Positions 34,710-42,663 of a DNA stretch of 64,000 nt are shown piece by piece (positions within the stretch are counted from its first letter, which is position 1; every line of letters begins with the position of its first letter). Where the stretch lies: assembly GCF_004331455.1 (NCBI RefSeq), contig NZ_SJJR01000023.1, positions 1 to 64,000 of the forward strand, read 5' to 3'. The DNA comes from Micromonospora zingiberis (GTDB lineage: Bacteria > Actinomycetota > Actinomycetes > Mycobacteriales > Micromonosporaceae). A model generated the notes under the pieces. The model was given only the letters and a program-made list of their open reading frames with translations, was not told the DNA's origin and did no database searches. The translations under genes were made by a program, and so were the position numbers.

Positions 34710-35789
34710 ATGGGCTCCGTCCGCGTCGCCATCGTCGGTGTGGGTAACTGCGCCTCGTCCCTGGTACAGGGCGTCGAGTACTACCGGAACGCCGACCCGA
34801 ACGACCGCGTCCCGGGTCTCATGCACGTCACCTTCGGCGACTACCACGTCTCGGACGTGCAGTTCGTCGCGGCGTTCGATGTCGACGCCAAGAAGGTGGG
34901 CATGGACCTCGCGGAGGCGATCGTCGCCAGCGAGAACAACACCATCAAGCTCTGTGACGTGCCGCCGACCGGCGTCACCGTGCAGCGCGGCCCGACCTTC
35001 GACGGTCTCGGCCAGTACTACCGCGAGATCATCGAGGAGTCCGGTGCCGAGCCGGTCGACGTGGCGCAGGCGCTGCGCGACGCGCAGGTCGACGTGGTCG
35101 TCTCCTACCTGCCGGTGGGCTCCGAGCAGGCCGACAAGTTCTACGCCCAGGCCGCCATCGACGCCGGCTGCGCGTTCGTCAACGCCCTGCCGGTCTTCAT
35201 CGCCTCCGACCCGGAGTGGGCGCAGAAGTTCACCGACGCCGGCCTGCCGATCGTCGGCGACGACATCAAGAGCCAGGTCGGCGCGACCATCGTGCACCGG
35301 GCCCTGGCGAAGCTCTTCGAGGACCGGGGTGTCGAGCTGCTGCGCACGTACCAGCTCAACTTCGGCGGCAACATGGACTTCATGAACATGCTGGAGCGCA
35401 ACCGCCTGGTCTCGAAGAAGATCTCGAAGACCCAGTCGGTGACCTCCCAGGTGCCGCACGAGATGTCCAAAAGCGATGTGCACATCGGCCCGTCCGACCA
35501 CGTGCCGTGGCTGGACGACCGCAAGTGGGCGTACATCCGCCTGGAGGGCCGCTCGTTCGGCGACACCCCGCTCAACGCCGAGCTGAAGCTCGAGGTGTGG
35601 GACTCGCCGAACTCGGCCGGTGTCATCATCGACGCCGTCCGGGCCGCCAAGATCGCCCTGGACCGGAAGATCGGCGGCCCGATCCTGTCGGCCTCGTCGT
35701 ACTTCATGAAGTCCCCGCCGGTGCAGTACGCCGACCACGACGCGCACGCGGCGGTCGAGGCGTTCATCGCCGGCGAGATCGAGCGCTGA
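34710..35789 (+). CDS. ino1: myo-inositol-1-phosphate synthase
   Basis: Predicted 359 residues. The NAD-binding Rossmann start is MGSVRVAIVGVGNCASSLVQ, with GPTFDGLGQYYREII, SYLPVGSEQADKFYA, IVGDDIKSQVGATIVHR, QLNFGGNMDFMNML and SDHVPWLDDRKWAYIRLEG in the catalytic part. It converts glucose-6-phosphate to inositol-1-phosphate, feeding phosphatidylinositol, lipoglycans and mycothiol. I start at ATG 34710, eight bases after aaggagg; a GTG at 34683 would add nine residues overlapping padR. A strong terminator follows. Confidence 0.95.
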   Translation: MGSVRVAIVGVGNCASSLVQGVEYYRNADPNDRVPGLMHVTFGDYHVSDVQFVAAFDVDAKKVGMDLAEAIVASENNTIKLCDVPPTGVTVQRGPTFDGLGQYYREIIEESGAEPVDVAQALRDAQVDVVVSYLPVGSEQADKFYAQAAIDAGCAFVNALPVFIASDPEWAQKFTDAGLPIVGDDIKSQVGATIVHRALAKLFEDRGVELLRTYQLNFGGNMDFMNMLERNRLVSKKISKTQSVTSQVPHEMSKSDVHIGPSDHVPWLDDRKWAYIRLEGRSFGDTPLNAELKLEVWDSPNSAGVIIDAVRAAKIALDRKIGGPILSASSYFMKSPPVQYADHDAHAAVEAFIAGEIER

Positions 35790-35810
35790 GCCGCCGACCA
35801 CCAGCACCAT

Positions 35811-35842
35811 CGAGAGCCGGGTCCGCACGGGCCCGGCTCTCG
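35811..35842 (+). terminator. Terminator after ino1
   Basis: An 11-bp stem cgagagccggg (35811-35821) with its exact complement (35832-35842), 22 bases after the ino1 stop. No strong T-run. Confidence 0.65.
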
Positions 35843-35882
35843 CCGTTCTCCCGCCGTTCCCGCCCGCTACGGCCTCAGCCCG

Positions 35883-36362
35883 TCAGGACCAGGCGCGTTG
35901 CAGGGCGACGCCGGCCTCCAACTCCAGCAGTTTGACCTTTCGGTCCAGGCCACCGCCGAAGCCGACCAGCTTCCCGCCCGCGCCGATGATCCGATGGCAC
36001 GGCACGATGACCGGGATCGGGTTCCGGTTGCAGGCCACCCCGACCGCCCGGGCGGCGCCGGGGTCACCCACCAGCCGGGCCACCTCCCCGTAGGTGAGCG
36101 TCTCGCCGTACGGGATGCGGGTCATCTCCCGCCACACCGCCCGCTCGAATTCGGACCCGCGCGGCACCGTGACCGGTATCCCGAACTCGGTCAACTCTCC
36201 GGCGAAGTAGGCGCGCAACTCCGCCACCGCCCGCCGGGACGCCTCGTCGACCGGCTCCTTGCTCGCGGTCTCGATCGGCCCGAAGTGGGCTCCGCACACG
36301 CTGCCACCGTCGGTGGCCACGGAGAACATCCCGATCGGCGAGTCGAGCACGGTCCAACGCAT
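35883..36362 (-). CDS. ogt: Methylated-DNA--protein-cysteine methyltransferase
   Basis: Predicted 159 residues starting MRWTVLDSPIGMFSVATDGG. The catalytic site PVIVPCHRIIGAGG has the reactive Cys in PCHRI, preceded by YGETLTYGEVARLVGDPGAARAV and followed by GFGGGLDRKVKLLELE. The enzyme removes alkyl groups from O6-alkylguanine. ATG at 36362 begins the conserved domain. Its promoter probably overlaps 36363-36460. Confidence 0.95.
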   Translation of the reverse strand: MRWTVLDSPIGMFSVATDGGSVCGAHFGPIETASKEPVDEASRRAVAELRAYFAGELTEFGIPVTVPRGSEFERAVWREMTRIPYGETLTYGEVARLVGDPGAARAVGVACNRNPIPVIVPCHRIIGAGGKLVGFGGGLDRKVKLLELEAGVALQRAWS

Positions 36363-36466
36363 CCCGCCATTGTTCCTCAGGGCGGGGGTCGGGTTCCTCC
36401 GCACGACCAGGGACTTCGACACCCACCTCGCGGCCGACACTGCTGGTGAGGTGGCCGCCAACGGGC

Positions 36467-36513
36467 GGCGCCCGCCGGAAGCGTCCCGATTCGGGTCGCT
36501 CCCGGCGGGCGCC
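36467..36513 (-). terminator. Terminator hairpin after the subtilase gene
   Basis: Arms ggcgcccgccgg (36467-36478) and ccggcgggcgcc (36502-36513), just beyond the stop of the protease gene at 36531. Confidence 0.6.
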
Positions 36514-36530
36514 GGATGGTGCGTGCTGTC

Positions 36531-38654
36531 TCAGGCGGCCGAGACGGTGAACTTCTCGCCCACGCCGAGCCCCAGCTCGAAGGCTTTCAAATTGATGTTC
36601 TTGTTCGAGATCAGCTGCTTGGTGCCCGCCGATCCGGCCGAGACCGCCTGGCCGTCGGCGGCCCCGAAGAAGACCGTGCCATCGCCGTTGTAGTCGATGA
36701 AGTCGAACGTCTCCCAGTAACCGAGCGACTTGCTGCTGGCGATCAACGGCTTGGTGCCCTTGCTCGCGGCGATCACGTACTTGCCGTTGGCCAGGGCCTT
36801 GAGGCCGAAGTAGCCGTCACCACGGTTGACGATCTGGAACTTCGCCGCCTTGGTGACCTTGCTGCTGCTCGCGATGAGCGGCTTGCTGCCGGCCACCACG
36901 TACTTGCCGCTGGCCTTCGACCTGATGCTGATCACCGGAGCCGGCGCGTCGATGGTGAACTTCTCCGACGTGCCGATACTGGTCTTGCTCGCCTTCAGCG
37001 ACGAGGTACCCGACTTCGGCGCGGTGACGTACTTGCCGTTGATCTTGGACTTGAGGCTGATCGAGCCGTCGGTGTGGTTCACGATCGTGAACTTCGCCGA
37101 CGTGACGATCGTCTTGTGGCTGGCGATCAGCGGCTTGGTGCCCTTGCTCGGCGCCACCACGTACCGGCCGGTGTTCTTGGAACGCAGCGCGACCAGACCA
37201 CTTCCGGCGTTGACGATGTCGTACCGCTGCGCGGTGCCGAGGCTCTTGCCGTTGTTGACCAGCGCCTTGGTGGTGCTGGCCGCGGTGACGAACTTGCCGT
37301 TGGAACGGGCCTTGAAGCCGTAGCCGCTGCGCGTCGGGGTGACCGAGCCGACCGTCAGCAGACGGTCGATCGAGCCCTTGGTGTCGTAGACGGCACCGGC
37401 GATGCCGGTGGTGACGATCCGGTCGCGGACCTGCTTCGGCTTCCAGGTCGGGTTGCTGTGCAGCAGCAGTGCCGCCGCACCCGCCACATGCGGAGCGGCC
37501 ATCGAGGTGCCGCTGAATCCCACACTGCCGGTGTTGCTGTCGTGCCGTGCCGAGACGATGCTCACGCCCGGGGCGAACACGTCGAGGCACTTGCCGTAGT
37601 TCGAGAACCAGGCCCGCATGTCGACCCGGTCGGTGGCACCTACCGTGATCGCGTCCGGCACCCGGGCCGGGGACGCCTTGCAGGCATCCATCCAGTCGTT
37701 GCCCGCGGCGATCGAGTACGTGATGCCGGAGGCGATGGAGCGCTTGACCGCCTCGTCGAGCGACGGGATCGCGACGACGTCGCCCAGGCTCATGTTGGCC
37801 ACGGCCGGCTTCTTCGCGTTCGCGGTCACCCATTCGACCCCGGCGATGACCTGTTCGGTCGTGCCCGAGCCGCGGCAGTTGAGCACCCGTACGCCGACCA
37901 GCTTGACGCCCTTGGCGACGCCGTACTTCGCGCCGCCGACGGTGCCGGCCACGTGCGTGCCGTGGCCGTGGCAGTCACCGTTCGCGTTGGTCTGGAGGCC
38001 GCTGCCCGGGTCGGTCGGATCGGTGGGCTCGGGCTCCGGGTCGGGGAGGGTGGGGCTCGGGGTGGGTGACGGTGGCGGCGGTGGCGGCGGGTCGATGGCG
38101 TCGTAACCCATGCTGGCCCGGCCGCCGAAGTCCTGGTGCTTGACGTTGATGCCGGTGTCCAGGATGTACGCGGTGACCTTGCTACCGGTGTTCGGGTACG
38201 TGTAGGTCTTGTTCAGCTTCGCCGAGGCCTGGTCGATCCGGTCGAGACCCCAGGGTGGGCTGGTCTGGGTGCCGTTGACCGACAGCCGGCGGACCGGCTC
38301 GACGTAGGCCACGGCGGGATGTGCGGCCACCCTGTCGGCCTGCCGCTGGTCCATCGCGGCCGAGTAGCCGACGAGGGACCTGTCGAACACCTGCCGGACG
38401 GTGCCACCGTTCTGCTTGGCGAGCGTCGAGGCGAGCAGATGGACGTTGTTGTAGCTGGCCCGCTTGTCCTTGAGGACGACGATGTAGCGGCCCGGCACGA
38501 CGCCGGTGTCCGCACTGCCCCGTACCTCGGCGCGGGACTGGTCGGCGGGGGCGGCCATCCCGGCGCCACCAGCGGCGACGGTGAGGATGGACGAGGCGGT
38601 GGCGAGGGCGAGCCCCGCCGCCGCCGAGCGGCGCAGTACGCCACGGCGTTTCAC
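36531..38654 (-). CDS. Secreted subtilisin-like serine protease with fascin-like repeats
   Basis: Predicted 707 residues. A Tat-like signal region KRRGVLRRSAAAGLALATAS is followed by an inhibitor I9 propeptide (GRYIVVLKDKRASYNN). The S8 catalytic residues are Asp166 in ILDTGI, His231 in GHGTHVAG, the oxyanion Asn319 in AAGND and Ser384 in GTSMAAPH. A Pro-rich insertion (DPPPPPPPSPTPSPT) lies between Asp and His. After residue ~450 come at least six copies of a ~45-residue unit with NGKYVxA/GRYVVA, resembling fascin-type beta-trefoils. GTG at 38654 with GGGGAG upstream begins at the signal; the open frame upstream is not expected to be translated. It was inserted between ogt and cca in this gene order. 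Confidence 0.9.
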   Translation of the reverse strand: MKRRGVLRRSAAAGLALATASSILTVAAGGAGMAAPADQSRAEVRGSADTGVVPGRYIVVLKDKRASYNNVHLLASTLAKQNGGTVRQVFDRSLVGYSAAMDQRQADRVAAHPAVAYVEPVRRLSVNGTQTSPPWGLDRIDQASAKLNKTYTYPNTGSKVTAYILDTGINVKHQDFGGRASMGYDAIDPPPPPPPSPTPSPTLPDPEPEPTDPTDPGSGLQTNANGDCHGHGTHVAGTVGGAKYGVAKGVKLVGVRVLNCRGSGTTEQVIAGVEWVTANAKKPAVANMSLGDVVAIPSLDEAVKRSIASGITYSIAAGNDWMDACKASPARVPDAITVGATDRVDMRAWFSNYGKCLDVFAPGVSIVSARHDSNTGSVGFSGTSMAAPHVAGAAALLLHSNPTWKPKQVRDRIVTTGIAGAVYDTKGSIDRLLTVGSVTPTRSGYGFKARSNGKFVTAASTTKALVNNGKSLGTAQRYDIVNAGSGLVALRSKNTGRYVVAPSKGTKPLIASHKTIVTSAKFTIVNHTDGSISLKSKINGKYVTAPKSGTSSLKASKTSIGTSEKFTIDAPAPVISIRSKASGKYVVAGSKPLIASSSKVTKAAKFQIVNRGDGYFGLKALANGKYVIAASKGTKPLIASSKSLGYWETFDFIDYNGDGTVFFGAADGQAVSAGSAGTKQLISNKNINLKAFELGLGVGEKFTVSAA

Positions 38655-38896
38655 TAGGCGATCTCCCCGTTGGTCGTCGACCGCGACTGACGGCGGTCGA
38701 ACGGACAATGGAACGTCCCGCTCCGGCAGCTGACCAGGTATGGGGGACGCATCAACATCATGAATGAACGACACAGGGCACGGCTCAACCGTTCGGCCGG
38801 AACGTCAGCGTTTCGTCGTAGCGACCGTCGAGACGGGACGAACCCGGTGTACGCCCACGTCGATCCGCAGCCCGATCGGTCAGGCGGGGCCGGCGC

Positions 38897-40357
38897 TCAG
38901 CCGAGAATGCCCTCCTCGCGGGCCCAGCGCAGCAGTTCGGCCTCGGCCGTGGCCCGGTCCAGCGGCCCACGTTCCAACCGCAGGTCCTTCAGGTGCTTCC
39001 AGGCCTGCCCGACGATCGGCCCCGGCGGTACGCCGAGCAACTCCATGATCGCGTTGCCGTCCAGGTCAGGACGGACCCGGGCCAGGTCCTCCTCGGCGGC
39101 GATCCGGGCGATCCGCTCCTCCAGGGCGTCGTAGTCCGCCGCCAGTTGAGCCGCCTTGCGCCGGTTGCGGGTGGTGCAGTCCGAGCGGGTCAGTTTGTGC
39201 AGCCGGGACAGCAGGTCACCGGCGTCGGTGACGTACCGGCGCACCGCCGAGTCGGTCCACTCACCCCGGCCGTACCCGTAGAAGCGCAGGTGCAGCGCGA
39301 CCAGGGCGGTGACCTTGGCGGTGACGTCCTTGGGATAGCGCAGGGCCTTCATCCGCGCCTTGGTCAACCGGGCGCCGACCACCTCGTGGTGATGGAAGCT
39401 GACCCGGCTGTCCGGGCCGACCGCCTTGGTGGCCGGCTTGCCGACGTCGTGCATCAACGCCGCCATCCGGAGGATGAAGTCCGGCCCGTCCTGCTCGTAC
39501 GAGATCGCGTTACGCACCACCGTGAGGGTGTGCTCGTAGACGTCCTTGTGCTGGGCGTGCTCGTCGATCTCCAGTTTGAGTCCGGTCAGCTCGGGCAGGA
39601 ATCGCTCCGCCAGCCCGGTGTCGACCAGCAGCCGCAGACCGGTGATCGGGTCGGCGGCGCAGAGCAGCTTGGTGAACTCGTCACGGATCCGCTCGGCGGT
39701 GATCCGGTCCAGGTCGGTGGCCATCCGGCTCATCGCCGCGTACACGTCCGGGTGGACCGCGAAACGCAGCTGCGCGGCGAACCGGGCGGCCCGCAGCATC
39801 CGCAGCGGGTCGTCACCGAACGACTCGGCGGGCGTGCCCGGGGTACGCACCACCTTGGCGGCCAGGTCGGCCAGGCCGCCGTACGGATCGGTGAACCGAT
39901 GATCCGGCAGGCTCACCGCCATCGCGTTGATGGTGAAGTCCCGCCGGCGCAGATCCTCGGTCAGGCTGGTGCCGTACTCGACCACCGGATTGCGGCTCAC
40001 CTGGTCGTACGACTCCGCGCGGAAGGTGGTGATCTCCAGCCGCAGGCCGTCGCGCTGGCAGCCGATGGTGCCGAATTCGCGTCCGGTCTCCCAGATCGCC
40101 TCGGCCCAGCCCCGCACGATGTCGAGCGTGGCGTCGGGATGCGCGTCGGTGCAGAAGTCGAGGTCCTCGCCGAGGCGGCCGAGCAGGGCGTCGCGTACCG
40201 ATCCGCCCACAAGATGCAGTTCGTGACCGGCGGCGGCGAACCGGCGGCCCAACTCGTCGGCGACCGGGGAAACCCGGAGCAGTTCGGCGACGGCGTTGCG
40301 CTGCGCGGCGCTGAGTTCGCGGCGGTCGGTGGCGTGGGATGCGGCGGCGTCGGACAT
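38897..40357 (-). CDS. cca: CCA tRNA nucleotidyltransferase with HD domain
   Basis: Predicted 486 residues. The polymerase-beta-like head has LHLVGGSVRDALLGRLGED with the DLDFCTDA metal site, then RRRDFTINAMAVSL and GDDPLRMLRAARFAAQL. The tail shows an HD-type motif (RMAALMHDVGKPATKA, then HHHEVVGARL). The enzyme adds or repairs the 3' CCA of tRNA; the Streptomyces and mycobacterial homologues occupy the same place (pcnA in Mycobacterium). ATG at 40357. Confidence 0.95.
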   Translation of the reverse strand: MSDAAASHATDRRELSAAQRNAVAELLRVSPVADELGRRFAAAGHELHLVGGSVRDALLGRLGEDLDFCTDAHPDATLDIVRGWAEAIWETGREFGTIGCQRDGLRLEITTFRAESYDQVSRNPVVEYGTSLTEDLRRRDFTINAMAVSLPDHRFTDPYGGLADLAAKVVRTPGTPAESFGDDPLRMLRAARFAAQLRFAVHPDVYAAMSRMATDLDRITAERIRDEFTKLLCAADPITGLRLLVDTGLAERFLPELTGLKLEIDEHAQHKDVYEHTLTVVRNAISYEQDGPDFILRMAALMHDVGKPATKAVGPDSRVSFHHHEVVGARLTKARMKALRYPKDVTAKVTALVALHLRFYGYGRGEWTDSAVRRYVTDAGDLLSRLHKLTRSDCTTRNRRKAAQLAADYDALEERIARIAAEEDLARVRPDLDGNAIMELLGVPPGPIVGQAWKHLKDLRLERGPLDRATAEAELLRWAREEGILG

Positions 40358-40483
40358 CGGATCAGCAGCCTATCGGTCCTGAGCGGCATCTCCTCCGCCG
40401 GGCGCGGGTAACGGGCCGGGGTTGACTAAGGTCTGTGGCGTGTGTGCCGGTGCGGGATCCGGCGTACCCCATTGGAGGCACAG

Positions 40484-42229
40484 ATGAGCGGCGGGCTCTA
40501 CCGCAGCGCGAACGCCCAGCAGGGCGGCGCGACCGGCGGCCAGCCAGGCGACGGGGCCACGTTCATCTCCGCCGACCCGCTCAACCAGCCGGCGATGGAG
40601 TCGACCGCGCCGCCGCCGGAGCAGGTGGCGGAGACCAGCGCCGCGACCAACAGCGCGGTCATGGCGATCGGCAGCCTGGTCAGCCGGGGTACGGGATTCC
40701 TGCGCACCTTGGCGATCACCGCTGCGCTCGGCTCCGCCATCGGTGACGCGTACACCACCGCCCAGATCCTGCCCGGGATGGTGTACGAGTTCCTGCTCGG
40801 CGGCATCCTCACCAGCGTGCTGATCCCGGTGCTGGTGCGTCGGCGCAAGTTCGACGCGGACGACGGTCAGGCGTACACCCAGCGGTTGCTCACCCTGGCC
40901 GTGGTCGCCCTCGGCGCGGCGGCGCTGCTCGCGGTCGCCATGGCGCCGGTGCTCACCTGGCTCTACGCCAGCGACCAGGCGCCGGGCGACTACCGCGCCC
41001 TGGTCACCTCGCTGGCCCGGCTGATGCTGCCGATGATCTTCTTCACCGGCCTGAGCGCGCTGATCAGCGCAGTGCTCAACACCCGGGGGCACTTCGCCGC
41101 CCCGATGTGGGCGCCGATCCTGAACAACATCGTGGTGATCGCCACCGCGGGCCTCTACATCGCGATCTTCAGCACCGACATCCTGGCCCCGGACGAGATG
41201 ACCACCGGCCGGATCCTGCTGATCGGCGGCGGCACCCTGCTCGGTGTCGCCGTCCAGGCCGCCGGGCTGTTGCCCGCCCTGCGCCGGGTCGGCTTCCGTT
41301 GGCGGTTCCGGTTCGACTTCCGCGCGCTCGGCCTGAGTGAGCTGGGCCGGCTCGGCGCCTGGATGTTCTGTTACGTGGCGGTCAGCCAGGTCGGCCTGAT
41401 CGTGGTCTTCAACCTGCTCAGCCGCACCAGCGGGCAGGCAGCCGGCGCGTTGATCTACAACAACGTGTTCCTGTTGCTGATGATGGCGCACGGCATCATC
41501 GCCGTCTCGATCATCACCGCGCTGATGCCTCGGATGAGCGCCGCCGCCGCCGACGGCCGGTACGCCGACCTGGCGGCCGACCTGTCCCGAGGCACCCGCA
41601 CCGTCTCGGCGGTGCTCGCCCCGATCGCCGTCTGCTATGCCGTGCTCGCCACCCCGATCGCCTTCACGCTCTTCCGCTGGGGGGCGTTCACCGACGCGAA
41701 CGCGAAGGCCACCGCACCGGTGCTGTTGTTCGCGGCGGTGGCGCTGGTGCCGTTCGCGGTGAGCCAGCTGTTCACCTTCGCCTTCTACGCGCTGCCGGAC
41801 ACCCGCACGCCGGCCCTGGTGAACATTCCGGTGGTGGCGCTGCGGGCGCTGGTGCAGATCGGGCTGTTCGCGGCCTTCTCGCCGAGCTTCGCCGCGTCCG
41901 GGATGATGATCGGCAACACGGTGTCGTACCTGGCCGCCGCCATCGCCTCGGCCTGGCTGCTGCGCCCCCGGGTGGGCCGGATCGGACTCGGCGCGATCCT
42001 GCGCACCCTGGGCCGGGTGGTGGTCGCCGCGCTCGGCGCCGCGCTGGCCGGCCTGCTGGTGGTCGCCCTGCTGCCCGGCGACGACACGCCGACCCGGCTG
42101 GAGGCGATCGTGCAGCTGGTGGTGGGCGGTGCGGTGATCGGCGGTACGTATCTCGGCCTGGCAATGGTGCTCCGGATCTCCGAGATCACCGAGGTGGTCG
42201 GCATGATCCGTCGCCGGCTCGGTCGCTGA
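40484..42229 (+). CDS. murJ: Lipid II flippase MurJ
   Basis: Predicted 581 residues, about 14 transmembrane helices. It has the MOP-family blocks SLVSRGTGFLRTLAITAALG, LPGMVYEFLLGGILTSVLIP and AVLNTRGHFAAPMWAPILNN; the basic residues of MurJ needed for lipid II are in the first helices. The first 60 residues are disordered. The ATG at 40484 has ggagg six bases upstream. MurJ carries lipid II across the membrane. It is followed by the pseudokinase gene that belongs to the same system in actinobacteria. Confidence 0.94.
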   Translation: MSGGLYRSANAQQGGATGGQPGDGATFISADPLNQPAMESTAPPPEQVAETSAATNSAVMAIGSLVSRGTGFLRTLAITAALGSAIGDAYTTAQILPGMVYEFLLGGILTSVLIPVLVRRRKFDADDGQAYTQRLLTLAVVALGAAALLAVAMAPVLTWLYASDQAPGDYRALVTSLARLMLPMIFFTGLSALISAVLNTRGHFAAPMWAPILNNIVVIATAGLYIAIFSTDILAPDEMTTGRILLIGGGTLLGVAVQAAGLLPALRRVGFRWRFRFDFRALGLSELGRLGAWMFCYVAVSQVGLIVVFNLLSRTSGQAAGALIYNNVFLLLMMAHGIIAVSIITALMPRMSAAAADGRYADLAADLSRGTRTVSAVLAPIAVCYAVLATPIAFTLFRWGAFTDANAKATAPVLLFAAVALVPFAVSQLFTFAFYALPDTRTPALVNIPVVALRALVQIGLFAAFSPSFAASGMMIGNTVSYLAAAIASAWLLRPRVGRIGLGAILRTLGRVVVAALGAALAGLLVVALLPGDDTPTRLEAIVQLVVGGAVIGGTYLGLAMVLRISEITEVVGMIRRRLGR

Positions 42230-42281
42230 CCGCCAGGTATTCACCCAGCGTGATCGAGGATCACCAGGCTGGGGATGCGCC

Positions 42282-42333
42282 TGTGGATAACTCCGCGCGT
42301 CGCCGCTCACCTACCGACTTGGCCTGTGGATAA
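42282..42333 (-). promoter_or_regulatory. Pair of exact DnaA boxes
   Basis: tgtggataa at 42282-42290 and again at 42325-42333 (complement of TTATCCACA), same orientation, in the murJ-pseudokinase spacer. Confidence 0.6.
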
Positions 42334-42449
42334 CCAGCCGGAAGTCCGAGTGTGGTCAGCCGATCGACGGGAACCCCGCTGACACCTGACCCACCGCCTA
42401 CAGCCTGCACCGCCCCGGCGACGGCTGGTTGTGAGCGGCCTCTAGATTG

Positions 42450-42467
42450 GCTGGTACATGTACCAGC
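42450..42467. promoter_or_regulatory. 18-bp perfect palindrome upstream of the pseudokinase gene
   Basis: gctggtaca joined directly to tgtaccagc, about 200 bases before the likely start codon. Candidate operator or dyad; no known regulator is inferred. Confidence 0.5.
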
Positions 42468-42663
42468 AACGTGGCTGACAACGGTCGCAACCGGACGAGT
42501 GCGCCCTACTGCGAACTCCCCTGTTGGTCACGGCGGGAAGATGACATGTCGGGGAGACGGCCAACCCAGGTAAGGTCGCTCTCGACGGGTACGGCAGGCA
42601 CCGGCGCGCGTCGCGTCGGAACCGGCCGCCCCCGTGCCAGACGAATGCGGAGCGGGAAGTCAC

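Larger units (their letters stand above)
42230..42663. other. murJ-pseudokinase intergenic region with DnaA boxes
   Basis: 434 bases without a gene. It has two exact DnaA boxes (tgtggataa at 42282-42290 and 42325-42333, 43 bases apart) and a perfect 18-base palindrome at 42450-42467. Confidence 0.6.

Noticed and set aside
36516..38069. Plus-strand frame opposite the protease gene
   Set aside because: Shadow of a gene with intact catalytic triad.
40370..42310. Minus-strand frame of 646 codons opposite murJ
   Set aside because: Antisense shadow with extreme His/Arg/Asp/Gln composition; murJ on the other strand is clear.
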